From: Coffea arabica
Taxonomy: Eukaryota > Streptophyta > Magnoliopsida > Gentianales > Rubiaceae
NCBI RefSeq assembly: GCF_036785885.1
Contig: NC_092314.1
Location: 13,599,638 to 13,663,637, forward strand
DNA: 64,000 bases
Reading direction: 5' to 3'
This document shows positions 43,656 to 57,009 of the stretch, piece by piece. The notes under the pieces were generated by a model. The model searched no databases and had not been told where the DNA came from. It saw only the letters and a program-made list of their open reading frames with translations. The position numbers were made by a program, and so were the translations under genes. Positions within the stretch are counted from its first letter, which is position 1. Every line of letters starts with the position of its first letter.

Positions 43656-45653
43656 AAAAGAATCCTTGCCCTCAAAGGATTGAGATCAGGAATGATACTA
43701 AATTTTGGCTTGGCCTAAAAAGAATATGACCAAAGAAGCAGCCTGTATCAATTTGCTTTCGAAGCCTTGAGGTAAATTTTGGAAGTTGCAGCCTAGTAGA
43801 AAATCCCATCCTCCTGGACCCATGAAAAGACTCTCTTCCAAAAGTTTGTAGCCTTGAACTGAACTTCCTCTTGCAGGCCAAGTTCTTGCAACTATCAAAA
43901 TCTTTGACACACCATAAACTTCAATGAAAATACCTTGTCCTTGTTCAATTATAGCTTGGACATAGTCTGCCCCCACTTGACTAGTTAATTTGAAATGAGA
44001 ACTCTCAATTGTATCTTTACAGTCAAGTGCAACTCGATAATTTGAATATCATTGAACCTTGTAACCAGGTGTATACTGGTGCAAACCATAAGGTTCCCAT
44101 TCAAATGAGGATATTCCCATTTCCATTACTTCCCTACGATTGATCCCCCTGGAGTCAGCATCAACAAAATCCAATGACTTGATCTTCCTCATCTCAAATT
44201 GGTTTCTATTGGGATGAACAGATACAAGAATGAAACTTTCTGCAAGTGTATGATCAGAACTATTCTTTTCTCCAATTTTACCACTTAACTCAAGAACAAG
44301 CCCAGTCCCTTTCGTCCAACTTTTACCAAAAACAATTCCAGCATCCAAAACACCCAAGTGGCAAATTTCGCACTGATTCCTTGGAACATGGCTCATTATA
44401 GCTTCCACAAGTTCGTAATCCAATACCTCCTTAAGATTCAACCTCAACTGAAAGATTGTAATGTGACATCTCGCTTCTAATACATGCTTGCTATTGGTCT
44501 CATGGTTCAAAGACTCGGCCGAATCATCACCGGAACGGAGCTCTCCGATATGATATCGGGACAAGATAACTACGAGATAATGGATCACCAGGAACTCGGA
44601 TGAAACAGATAGAAACGACCGAATAGCTCTGAATCAACTCAAATTTTTATTATTTTTGCTAATTTTTTTTATTATTTTTGTTTATCATACGTTTTTATAT
44701 CATACATAATTTTTAAAATATTAAATGTTTCAAAAATTTGTGTCTCGCCGAAACTGCGATCAATATGCCGAAACCGATGTAAAACGATCCGAACCGCAAC
44801 CTCTGACTTTGAACCATGATTGGTCTCTTGATCCCACTTATACAGGTAGACAAGCACCTTCAACAACGTAATTTCAATGCCCCTTCATGGGGAAAATTTA
44901 CCATCCTACTCTTTGGACAACTGCTTGGAGATTTGCGTAAGATCAGCAAAGTTGTCAGAAAACATAGTTGAGAAAATTGCATCACAGTTCTTCCTTCACT
45001 TCCAAAATTGAACAGCAAGTTTCCCACACTTCCAAAATCAATTAACACCCCACGGAAGTTCTCAACACAAAAAAGGCTCAACTCGTTTCTAGATCTTCCC
45101 AAGGGTTTAGGAAGAATCATCTTATTCATATCCCAAATTGCAGCTCGAAGAATCTTGCTTGATAAAAATTTGGTGTGAGAATTTGCTGTCTTCTCCAATA
45201 CTAGTGCCACCTTTGAACCCAGTGCCTATTTCAGACCACGATTTTCATTACAATTTTGGATTCCTTACTGATAATTCCAGCCAAAATACTCTTGAAGGAG
45301 AAAACCTATGAGAACCTCCATGAAGTCTCCTGGCTTGAAGAATTGTAGCACAAATTTGGTCTCTTTCTTCAAGGCAATAGTACACAAGATTCAGCCAATC
45401 CAAGGCCTCCTAATAACATCAATGATCTGAGTTCTTCAACCCCTTTCTGATTCTTTTCAGCAATAGATCACTGCTGTAATATGCTAGGCTCATCTACTTT
45501 ATCTTGCAATCTTTCCCTATCTAATTCATGACACACGTCAAAATATTTAGACATATTATATTTTCCTTCCATCAATTGCAGGTCCTGGGACTCAATATCA
45601 ACATTCTTTTGTACACAAATTCCATGAGTTTCATTCTTCGTATTATCCAGCAA
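43656..45653 (-). pseudogene. Degenerate internal region of an LTR-type element, unknown ORFs
   Basis: Several minus-strand open segments line up in order: 45653-45468, 45210-44860, 44588-44049 (179 codons) and 43976-43698. The text has normal amino-acid composition (for example CEICHLGVLDAGIVFGKSW and SFEWEPYGLHQYTPGYKV), so it probably descends from real coding sequence. I recognise no protease, reverse transcriptase, integrase or gag signature. Its position just upstream of a polypurine tract and LTR-like block suggests the body of a non-autonomous or highly decayed retrotransposon. A host pseudogene is possible. Confidence 0.4.
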
Positions 45654-46049
45654 TTGACAATTTATATGACTTCATCACATTTTCTCATCCCTTGGAATTT
45701 TCTATAGAAATCATAATCAAGTCACTAGTTGAAGACTCCAAAAAAGAACCCTTACCAATTTCTTTCTCAATTAGTTGCTCATTAATATCAGCCGTCCCTG
45801 ACACAACATCATCTTGAATTTGCCTTCCACATCAATCTTATGTTTTTCAACCTCCTCCTTGACTTGAGTGGATAAGGTAGGCAACCCTAAATCACCAATA
45901 ATTCTTTGATGTTCCTCCAAGGTAAACCCTTTTTCATTGCCGAGTAACCTAAGTATGATATTGAATTAGCAATCAATACTATAAATGGTTACATCCAATT
46001 TACTGTAGATTCCATTACTTGGTTCAGTATGCAGGAGATGATCAAACTT

Positions 46050-46263
46050 ATTTTAATCTGATTTGGAAGATCCATGCTATTAAGTAGGGATTGATTTGTA
46101 AACTCATTTTTGGCACAAAGGGAAGTCCTGTGCTGATGCTTTAGCCAAAAATAACTTGAATTTGGAGACAGGTGTTACTTTGTTACCAGATCCAACCTTC
46201 ATTAGGCAATTGTTAGCTTCACATCTTGTGGGTGCGACCCACTGCAGATTTGTTTATGCATAA
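46050..46263 (+). pseudogene. RNase H (RVT_3) C-terminal fragment
   Basis: The plus strand encodes GKSCADALAKNNLNLETG, TLLPDPTFIRQLLASHLVG and a stop at 46261-46263. The CADALAK motif and the proline/phenylalanine pattern after it match the end of the RNase H domain found in plant LINE ORF2 and related RNase H-like proteins. The upstream part is interrupted by stops. It is a small relic, 0.25 kb from the WD40 gene. Confidence 0.5.
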
Positions 46264-46512
46264 CTAGCTACTTCTGCAAAGGTCATGTGAAGTTGAAGAT
46301 ACCAATTGAACACGGTAAAAATAGCAAGAATTATTTTGTCGGTCCAAATGGAGTAGAAGATGAAATCCTATGTAGCATTTAAGCAAAACCTAATAGAGTA
46401 TCAATAAAGACACAAAGCCTTATAAAGCTCAAATTTTCAACTGAAATAGTATTTGTACATTTACAGGATTGGACGATCAAAACTGACCTTTTTAACTATT
46501 GTCACAAGTTCC

Positions 46513-47688
<1,176 letters not shown>

Positions 47689-47879
47689 GTAAGGATCCGA
47701 CTGTGATAGGGCGTCCGCCGGCCGGCGAGTGGAAGATTTGCCGAGAGTGACAGCCCCGGAGCTTTTCTTTTTGTCTTTCGTTTTCCTCCCGTCAAAAGGC
47801 CTGAGCTTTGAGTTTGAGCATGTGTATTTGGAAACCTTTTTGTGAAGTTTAGTGACGGGTTCAACTAATATATACATTT

Positions 47880-50150
47880 TACCTCATACATACTAGTCAA
47901 AGTTAGAAAAAAAAAAAGAGTGCTATGATATTATTACCTTTTTATTCATGAAATTATCTATATCTTAGTGTTATTTCTTTTCATTATTAAAAAATATAAT
48001 CTTCTCTATTGTATCAACTATAAAACAATATCAAAAAAAAAAAGTTTACATTTAGTTTATAACCTTAGAATTTTTCCTATTGGAGTAATATTCACTTTTA
48101 TGTATGCTTTGTTCAATTTATTATACTTTAAGTCAAACAAAATGGATAAATAATACAATAGTAAATTAATCACAATTTCTAATTTTTTTAAAAAAAGAGG
48201 TAATACTAAAATTATTTTTAAAAAAGTTGTATTTATTATTTTAGTTTTGATGTGAACTTTTAGGCTAATATTGTTGTCATGTTTTGTTGATGTATTATAG
48301 TTTACTATTGTTGCATTTTCTTCTAAAAAAATTAAATTTGATTTAATCTCTATTTCCTTCTCTAGGTTTAAAAATGAGACGTATCAACCATTTTTAGCAA
48401 TTTTGATTAAGAATTTAATATTGGATTAATTTGAAAAATAAAAAAGACAATAATATTTGTTTAAAACTTTAAATAAATTAAAATATTGAAAAAAAGAAAA
48501 AATAATTTTTGTATTATCTCTTTTTTAAAAAAATGTAATTGTGCTTAATTTAGTGTTGTGTTAGCTATCCTTTTTGTTTGACTTAAAGTCTAATAAAATG
48601 AACAAAACATATATAAATACAAACCTTAATCCAAGAAGAAAAATTTGAAGGATATAAACTAAATATAAACTTGCTTTAGTTATTTAGTTTGATATTTTTG
48701 TCTCGTTGATAAGATAGAGGAGATGTAAGTATTTTAGCACTAAAAGGAAATGATATTAAGTTATAGATAATTTCTTGAATAAAAGGGCAATAATGTTATT
48801 ACACTTACTCTCTTTTTTTTTTTTTTTTTGTATTTATAACTTTGACTAGTTTTCATGGGGTAAAGTGTGTATATTTAAGGTTGAGTGGGGTAAAGTGTGA
48901 CTATGCCTAAGTTGTTATATAATTCACATTTTCCTAGTAGACTTTGAAGATTGATGTCCCTGCATCCACAAATTTCTTCTTTCGCTCAATCATAAGTTTT
49001 GCCCACTTTTCTTCAATCTGGATTTGTCCCCTATCAAGATTTCTCATGTATGGCTGCTTTCTACGACAGAAAGTGTTTTCTTTGTAGATGGACCAGGCGA
49101 GATTTTTTTTTTTTTTTTTTTTTTTGTGTTCTTAGTACTTAATATCTCGATTCTACTTTGTGTCAAAAAGTAATTTCTGCTTATAGTTGTGTCAAAAATT
49201 TGGATAGTTGTGTATTTGTTCCTTTATTAGAAACTTGCAAATTGTCCTCTTGTTGTGTGTTAAGTACTTCTTGATCTTCAACGGCCTATATATTTTTGCA
49301 ATTGGAATGCTGAAAATGAAATGAATGCAGAAAATTGGGCAGTTTTATGCGATGAACTTGAATCTGGCGGATAGGAGAGTCCTCCCTGCTACCTAATTCA
49401 AGGTTCAAATCTTAAACCTGACAGTTGCCGGTAGCGAGAAAAAAAAAATTGTTTCAGCAAAAGTGTGTGTGCATTCTGCCAGGTCCTCATGTGGTTTTCG
49501 GTATTAAATTTTGCTGGTTTAATCGCTGTTAAATTGGCAGCAGTCATGAATTCGGAAATATGGTTTAGTTTTGGTTCCAAAAATTTACTATCTACGCACT
49601 TCAGGTTATCAGAATGAGAAATAATCCCTTACCTAAAAATAACAAAGTTTATAGGTCTGATGTTTTTAGTAGTCATCTTCCTGCTTATGTTTTAAGTTTA
49701 AGGTTTTGCTCGAGTCAGAGCTGCTATGTTTGGCCTGTTCTATTAAGGTAATCTTCTTTGTTTCTTGGTGAAGTTGAGATGTGGCTTAGGACTGCCAGGC
49801 CTGAATACAAGTCAAAAGTTGTGCCTCCATTCTTTTGATTCAGAACAATAATACATGGATGGATGCCCATTTTCTTCAAATATGATGACTTTGTAGACAT
49901 ATTACACGGTTATTACCATCTTGAAAAATAATTTATTGCATCAAATTTAGGGTTCCAACTTATAAGGTCATTTGTAGATCTTGATAGACAGAAAATATGG
50001 TGAATTATGGTCTTCGGTTATTGGGTAAGGCTTGCACTGGCAGTACAAGTTGCTACCACCTTATTCCTATACAGTGTTTAATGTCCATCTCTTGGTATTA
50101 ATCAGTCCTTGGTTTGTATCAAAAGAATGTCCAGTTTTGTGTATGCAGTA
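47880..50150. other. Intergenic stretch with no supported gene
   Basis: This is AT-rich. Related words (ttataattttag, gtctaataaaatga against taagtcaaacaaaatgga) at 48100-48240 and 48560-48690 suggest inverted, decayed repeats around 48-48.8 kb. An 18-base T run sits near 49107. Near 49340-49449, caaggttcaaatcttaaacc followed by a run of A residues resembles the B box and tail of a SINE, but no TSD could be fixed. Confidence 0.4.
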
Positions 50151-50158
50151 TTGTTGTT

Positions 50159-51721
50159 GGGATAATTGCAGAAACCTCCCCTGAGGTTTCTTTGAGTAGC
50201 ACTCACTTCCCCTGTGATTTACAAAATAGCATTGACCGCCACTAGAAACTAATTGGGGCCTATTGTTGTCAAAAGAGTGTGTGAATTTAGCTAGCAACCC
50301 CCAATTATCTGTGGTTATCTGATGAACAAATTTTACAAAAGAATGAATGTGGCTTGTGAACAAATTGAGGGAGTAAATAAGCTAATTAATTACTAATTAA
50401 ATAAATTGAGTAACTAATTGTTTAGTATTATCCTTTCAAAAATATTTAGTAACTTAAACAAATTGTGTAGTATTACCCTTTCAAAAATGCAGACGAATCC
50501 AGGCTTGGAAGAAGTGTAACGGGGGGACCTAACCAGGAGACAAAGTGTTCAATCTGTCAGCCGGTTACTGACCATACGAAAATCCACCGAGTAACCAACA
50601 TTTGGGTCCCAAACTGTTGGACAAATATGGTGGACCAATCCGAGCTAACCATGGAACGGATTGTAACCGATTGATGAAACCGGTGGAGAAAATGCAAAAT
50701 CCATCCAACGGATTCGTGTCAAACTTCATTGTTTTAATTTTAAACGATTTTTGTATTTTGACTTATTTTCCACTTTCTAGTGTCTGTTTGGGTCTTGTAA
50801 GCCTACTAAGCCATATTTAACCTATGTAGCATGTTAATTGAGTCTCATTAGAGTTTAGAAAATTGTGTCAAAGTAAAGTTGTCAAGTCCAATTAGGAAGT
50901 TTGCATTGTTTCCATCTTGGATTGGGTTTTTGTGTCTTATAAGGCTATAAATAAGCCTAACTTTTAACGTTTTCAGAAGTTAGACGAATGTGAGAATTAA
51001 AGTTTGAGAGTTTCATCTCTTTCATGTTCCTTTGTGAATGCCCTTGATACAAAGTGAGTCGTATATCTTTTGTTTAAGTTTTGGCTTATCAATTCAAGAA
51101 TGCATTGAATTGTGGCACCTTTCTATCCTTCTAAATAATCTCAAGCTGCCCTTAATTGTGTTAGAATCCATCTTTTATATCCATAACCTGATCAAAACAG
51201 ATCATTCCACTACCTGATTGACTTGGTTCTTTAAGACAGGTTTTTGTCGGGTCGAGTTCGCATCAAACACTTCACCTCCAACTATCAAACTAAAGTCAAG
51301 GAAACCAACCGTGTTACCCCCAAAACCAGTTGTAATAGCGGATTGCTAAACCAGACCTCATTTATAAGTTGGTGCAAGTTTAGACCTCATTTAGCCGTTT
51401 AACTAGCCGTTGCTTTCACTTGATACTGAAGCTGCTGCAGGTGCATTGGAAATGGTTTGCACTTATACACCCTGAAGTTTATTGATCCTTAATAGCTTTT
51501 GTCCTTCTTTTGCTAATACTACTAGGCAAGCAAGACGAAGGGCAATTTGGCACAAATTTCTCATCTCACTCCTTAAAACAATTTTTGAATGGGACCCTTT
51601 CTAGCTTGGACCGAATCTGCAACAAGTTCCTTAAGTTCAGTGATGGTCAGTGCAATTTCTTAAACCAAAAGAGGTGAGTGCTACTTTCAGAAACCTCGGG
51701 GGAGGTTTCTACAATTTTCCC
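50159..51721. mobile_element. Non-autonomous hAT-type element, 1.56 kb, perfect 8-bp TSD
   Basis: The octamer ttgttgtt flanks the element exactly (50151-50158 and 51722-51729). The left end gggataattgcagaaacctc and the inverse of the right end gggaaaattgtagaaacctc are terminal inverted repeats. Similarity continues inwards through gaggtttct and agtagcactcac. No transposase is encoded. The interior includes a nested LTR-like promoter region (about 50700-51250) with ggctataaataagcc near 50944, so a retrotransposon fragment probably inserted into it or was captured. Confidence 0.85.
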
Positions 51722-51729
51722 TTGTTGTT

Positions 51730-52109
51730 TTACAGTACCTCTGCATTTTTCTCTCTAGCCATCATGAATTCTGACCTTTGCATTGTCTCCCTCCCTTTCT
51801 CCCTGGAGGTAATTATTTCATTTTCTTTGCACCGCCAACTTCGTATGTGTGGAAGTGATTAGTAGGGAAGCATGGAGCCCCTAGCAACATTGTTGCTGAA
51901 TTTTGGTTTCAAACAAGCATGGAAAATCAGATTTTGCATAATTGTACTCGAATCGGATACACATGTTAATGAAGGACTTGGAATGCAAAGCAGTCCATAA
52001 TTGGTGAGAGGGAAACTTTTGTGCCGACCAGCTAGCTACAATGAGGTTGAAGTTTTTTACGGGAGTGACAACTTTCTTGTGAGCCTCTAAACAGCTAAAA
52101 AGAAACTAT
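51730..52109. other. Intergenic, no feature recognised
   Basis: No domain, repeat or RNA gene was identified between the hAT-type element and the next inverted-repeat element. Confidence 0.5.
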
Positions 52110-52640
52110 GGGAAAATGGTCAATTTCGTCTCTAAATTTTTTTTTTTGGTGCTGATTTAGTTTCGAACTTTTATTTCTGGCTCATTTGATGCTTGAACTT
52201 ATTTTGCAGTTCTTATTAAAGACCTTTGCTATAATACGATTATCTAAATCCGATTTGGCTCCTAATGGACCAACTAAATAGAGATATTATGAGAATGTCA
52301 CTCATAGGACTATAATAAAATAAATAAATTATATAAAAAATCACCGGATAAAACTTTTGAATTGTGTAACAAATCACCAAATAAAACTTTTAAAAACTTA
52401 ATCTTGTGATTTTTTATATGATTCACTTGATTTATTACAGTCCCGTGTGTGATGTTCCCTAAATACCCCTTTTAACTTAGCCAATTGGGAACCAGATTGG
52501 TTTTAGGTGGTGACCCCGCTGTGGAGGTCCTTAATTTGGAACTGCAAAGTAAGTTCACGTATTACATTGATTAGGAATAAAAGTTAGGGACTGAATTGAC
52601 ACTAATGAAAAAGTTTAGGAATGGAACTAGCCATTTTCCC
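52110..52640. mobile_element. Inverted-repeat element, 531 bp
   Basis: The left end gggaaaatggtcaatttcg and the inverse of the right end gggaaaatggctagttccat are terminal inverted repeats. Similarity extends inwards (tttagtttcgaacttttatt against ttcagtccctaacttttatt). The interior contains two related phrases, atcaccggataaaacttttg and atcaccaaataaaactttta. No clean target-site duplication is visible, so the superfamily is unassigned; Mutator or hAT MITE are both possible. Confidence 0.68.
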
Positions 52641-53072
52641 AAAAAACTTTTCATTGTGAAACAGGAAATATTAGTGCAAGGGTTTGTTTAATGCAAGATA
52701 TGCGAGTGTCAGGGATTCAGCCTGATACATATACTTACACCACGTTGAAGGATACATATTGCAAGTCTGGTGAATGGATCAAGGCTCATGAACTTTTGTG
52801 CAAGACTTCAACCGACTACTATTACATATAGTGTATAAATGGATTTTGTATATTTGGCATTTTAAAAGATGGTGAAAAGGTGAATTATTCATGGTCTACT
52901 AGCAAGAGAATGAAATTGTTTCCTTGCTGGATTAATTGCTAATATCCTTTTTGATAGGAGCCTATTTTGAGCTTGCAGTTTCTATAGTTTATAGGGTTTA
53001 TGTGTCACCCAAACTTGAACTCAAGAGAAATGATTATTATTTGAAGGCAATATGTAGTAATTGATAAAAATA
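52641..53072. other. Intergenic; possible PPR-like relic
   Basis: Around 52680-52830 the plus strand reads LMQDMRVSGIQPDTYTYTTL, then KDTYCKSGEWIKAHELLC. This has the pattern of pentatricopeptide (PPR) repeats (xxxMxxxGxxPDxxTYxTL). The frame is short and no start or further repeats are evident, so it is at most a fragment of a PPR gene. Nothing else is recognised. Confidence 0.5.
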
Positions 53073-53088
53073 AATAGTGGGGGAATGC

Positions 53089-53259
53089 GAGTAGCACGGC
53101 CGAGACTGGTAAGTCCGTCTTTACAGTAAGGTCTCGTGTTCGACCCCTGCTATGGTAAAATTGTTGGCATCCTTGGGCAGGACTCTGCTGGTCTTAGGGG
53201 GATTTGTCTGGTCAAATAAAAAAAAAGGCTGAGACACCCCCTAAGCGAAAAAAAAAAAA
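53089..53259 (+). mobile_element. tRNA-derived SINE with 16-bp target-site duplication
   Basis: A 171-bp unit is flanked by aatagtgggggaatgc at 53073-53088 and 53260-53275. An A-box-like start (agcacggccgagactggtaa, near 53093) is followed by a good B box (gtgttcgacccc, near 53138), in the usual tRNA-head spacing. The unit ends in an A tail. An internal A run near 53217 divides the body. This is the best-preserved SINE in the window. Confidence 0.92.
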
Positions 53260-53275
53260 AATAGTGGGGGAATGC

Positions 53276-53848
53276 CTAACCTGTGATTAAAATAAATTCC
53301 TAATGATGGCAACTCCAAAATTGGTCAACAGACGTACATTTGAGTACTAGCCAACTATTTTTGCTTAACTATCTTAATGCTAGCTGTTACATCCAATTCC
53401 TTTTTCTTTTTCTTAACTTAGTAATAAAACCAAGACAAAAAAAAAAGATGGAGTTTAAATTGCCTACATAGAATTAACTGTTTACACATCATAAGATAAA
53501 TTTTGAATAATTTTCATTCTTATTAATTTAAGATGAATTTTCTTGTTTAGTTTTGTTTTGCATTGTCATTTCCTTTGAATTTCCAATTCGAATTCACTTT
53601 CCATTCCCTCACTGGTTTCATCCTTCCAACCAAAAAAAAAAAAAAAAAAAAAACAAACGTACTGCTAATTACTTTGTAATACAATTGCAAACAAGTGACA
53701 GTAAATAACATCATCAAAAGAAAGGGAAATTAACAGCACAAAATAGTGGTAGAACCTTAGGAGGATAAGATTTTACTACATTTTCCTGCCCAAGACAGAT
53801 TAGAAAAAAGGGTAAAATGCTTCATCTGTTGATCATAGATTAATCTTC
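53276..53848. other. Intergenic and 3' flank of the receptor kinase gene
   Basis: AT-rich sequence with a 20-base A run near 53633-53653. The last 150 bases are presumably the 3' untranslated region of the minus-strand receptor kinase gene. Confidence 0.5.
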
Positions 53849-56800
53849 TTAAAATGCTTCCATCCTCTGTGGAAGCGGGGTCTTGATAACTTGCAAAATT
53901 TGCACCACTTCTGCCATGGAAGGCCTACTCGAAGGTATCTGAGAAGTGCAGACAAGGGCTAATTTTAGAACCGGCGAAACCTCATCTTCTGGATAATTCC
54001 CCATGCTAGGATCAACACAATCCAACGCATTCCCTTGTTCAAGCAAGACTCTTACATGATCACTCAGAATCATAACATTGTCTTCTCCATACTCTACAGG
54101 TCTTCTACCAGTTACTATCTCAAGTATCAGCACTCCAAAACCGAAGACATCGCATTTTTCATTGACTCGTAAGCTCTGGCATGCTAATTCAGGTGCAACA
54201 TAGCCTAATGCACTCTGAAATCTGCTGCTTATCACATGTTTATCGAGCTTCGTTAGCAGTCTTGCCAGGCCGAAATCTGATATCTTGGGATTCATATGTT
54301 CATCAAGAAGAATGTTGCTAGGCTTTACGTTGTAGTGAATTATTGGTGGACGGATTGAATGATGCAAATGAGCAAGTCCCTTTGCTGTTCCTAGCACAAT
54401 CTTGAATCTGGTGGCCCAAGTCAGGGGTGCAGCTGATGGTGGCCTCTCGTGAAGTTTCGCCTGTAAGCTTCCTTCAGGAGCATAATCAGAAACCAGAAGC
54501 TGCAACTGAGGAGTCCAGTAGTATCCTCTGAGAGGAATGAGGTTTTGATGCCTCGCTCTGCCTAAAGTTCGGACTTCTCGATCAAAGTCTTCAGGATACT
54601 CCACTATATTTGATGTCACCAGTTTCTTGATAGCTACAACCTTTCCTTCCCCACCCAATGAAGCCTTGTAAACGGTTCCGAAGACTCCTCCTCCGATTTC
54701 GGCTGCCTTGTTCAGTATTGATTCAAGACTAGAGCTAATCCAATCTGGAGAAGATTTTGAGTCGAACAAAATGAGCTTCCCTGCAGCTACACTGCCAGAC
54801 TTTGTTGAGCTTGAGCACATGCTTTCTAGAGCGTTATCAACGAAGGCAATTTTTCTTCTAGCTGAAGCATTAATTAAAGTTATAACCATCACACCAACAG
54901 CTATCACAGCAGCTGCTGAAATTGCAACAATGGCTGAAACACTGAGGAATCTGTGATGCCTAAAACTTCTTGTACTTCTTGAAGGCTCATCGTCTTGGTT
55001 CTGATCACCTCCATGATTGCCATAAGCATATGGATCAAGAACTAAAGGCTTTGGAACATTCATTTTGCAAGGTCCCCTCAATAGGGGAGAACAAATACCC
55101 AAATTTCCTTCCAATGCACTCTGATCTAAGTTCTGAAATATGCTCCCAGGCCCAGCAGGAAGTCTACCAATGAGCCTATTGTAGGATATGTTAACTGCAA
55201 GAAGATTTTCCAATTTTCCAAGATCTTGAGGTATCTCTCCACTAAGTTGGTTGAATTCCAGCTTCAGAATCTTGAGCTTCTTCAACAGAGAAACAGATGG
55301 GGGTATGGGACCTGTTAAGCTATTGTGGGACAAGCTCCTGCAATAGAGAGTTGTAAAGAATATTCTTATCATTGAAGAAAATATCAGGAAATAAAAAAAA
55401 AAAAAAACTGAATCTTGGATAGATCAAAGACTTACAACAAGAATAGGGATGAACAATTGCCTATCTCGTTTGGAATCGGCCCTGTCAATGAATTTTCATC
55501 TAGTTGAAGAATTCGTATGCTTCCAGAATCACATATATCTTCTGGGATTGATCCAGTTAGAGCACTATTTCGAAGATCTAACACAGTGAGATTCTGGTAG
55601 TATCCAATTTCTGGGGGCAGTCTTGACTGAAAACTATTCCATGACAAATTCAAGTATCTTAACTTGGAATACAACCCCATTTCTGCTGGTAAACCTCCTG
55701 TTAGATTGTTCCCCGACAAATCTAACACATGGAGAGACTCAAACAGTTCACTCGAGCCAGATGGAATTGAACCAGTGAGCTCATTTCTTGACAAATCTAA
55801 CTCATCCAACTCCATGTCAAACAGGCCTTCTGGAATGCTACCATTGAGGGCATTTCCACTCAACTGGATCACTGAAAGGCCGCCACACAAAGCCATGGAC
55901 GTGGGAATGTTTCCTGTTAGTCTATTATTCGACAAATCAAGAAACTCCAATGCATTCATTTCACCAATAGACATTGGCAGTGAACCCTGTAATTTATTGC
56001 CTGAGAAGTCCAAATATTCCAGGCTGCTCAGCTTGTTAATCCACTGAGGGAAATCTCCATCCAGAACATTATTTGACAAACTAAAAAAGTTAAGAGCATT
56101 GAGCCTCTGAAGTGACTCTGGAAGTGCTCCAGTGAAAAGATTATTACTGAAGTCTATTGTACTTAAATGTGGACAGAATCCAATATCAGTTGGTATTGAT
56201 CCAGAGAAGTGATTTCCTTGTAACAGAAGCTCTTTCAAGTTATGCATAGCTGAAATGCCAAGCGGTAATTGTCCTGATAGCTCATTATTCGAAAGATCCA
56301 ATGTCCGGAGCCTAGTCAAGGATTGAAACATTTCTTTAAAATTTGGGTCACCAGAGAAATGGTTATTGGACATGTTCTGATGGTTCAAGTTTGTGCATCT
56401 AGACAGGGTTGTAGGAAATGCCCCTTCAAGGAGATTTCCAGCTAAAGAAATGAACCTTAGCGATTGACAGTTTTCGAATATATCATCAGAAATAGGCCCT
56501 GATAATAAATTCTCTGATAGGTCTAGGAACTGGATTGAGCTCATGTTTGCAACAGAAGATGGAATGTTACCTCTGAGGTTATTCTGACTAAGGTTAAGTC
56601 TTTCTAGGCCAGTTATAAGAGCAAACTCTGGACTAATACTACCAGTTAAATTGTTGTTTGACAAAGAAAGTACCTTCAAATCCTGCAATTTTTCCAGGCC
56701 TCTTCCCATCTTGCCTGATAAGCCTAATCCATCAAGGGATACTTCAGAAACTCTGCCATTTCTTGGATTGCATTTTACGAACTCCCACGCACATGGAGAG

Positions 56801-57009
56801 CTGTCATCTTCACTCCAGGATTCTAGATGGGAAAATGGATCATAAATGGCTGACTTGAAGACAATGAGGCCTAGAACATCATCATTGAGTGGTAGAGAAT
56901 CTTCAGCTTTACAAATTCCTAGTATTGCTATTGAAAGAAAACAAAACAAGAATAAAGGTGATTGAAACTTCATCATCCTTCTTTCCACTTCTCTGCTTCC
57001 GACCAGCAT
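53849..57009 (-). CDS. LRR receptor-like kinase, At3g28040 type, probable pseudokinase
   Basis: Exons 57009-55436 and 55337-53849 join at a GT-AG intron inside an LRR (NCSSLFLL to SLSHNSLTG), giving about 1020 residues. Order: signal peptide (FQSPLFLFCFLSIAILGICK), LRR N-cap (NDDVLGLIVFKSAIYDPFSH to CAWEFVKCN), about 20 LRRs, a Cys pair (GICSPLLRGPC), one membrane helix (about 656-680) and a kinase domain. The kinase has GGGVFGTVYKA, VAIKK and ISDFGLARL, but the catalytic loop reads HYNVKPSN where active kinases have HRD-K-N. The Asp is therefore Asn. Arabidopsis At3g28040 is described as probably inactive for a comparable reason. The protein sits in the plasma membrane as a ligand-binding or co-receptor scaffold (inference). 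A start at 56976 has better ATG context than 57009. Confidence 0.93.

Noticed and set aside
49335-49449. Possible fourth SINE (B-box-like caaggttcaaatc and A tail)
   Set aside because: No A box and no target-site duplication could be found, so it is only mentioned in the intergenic entry.
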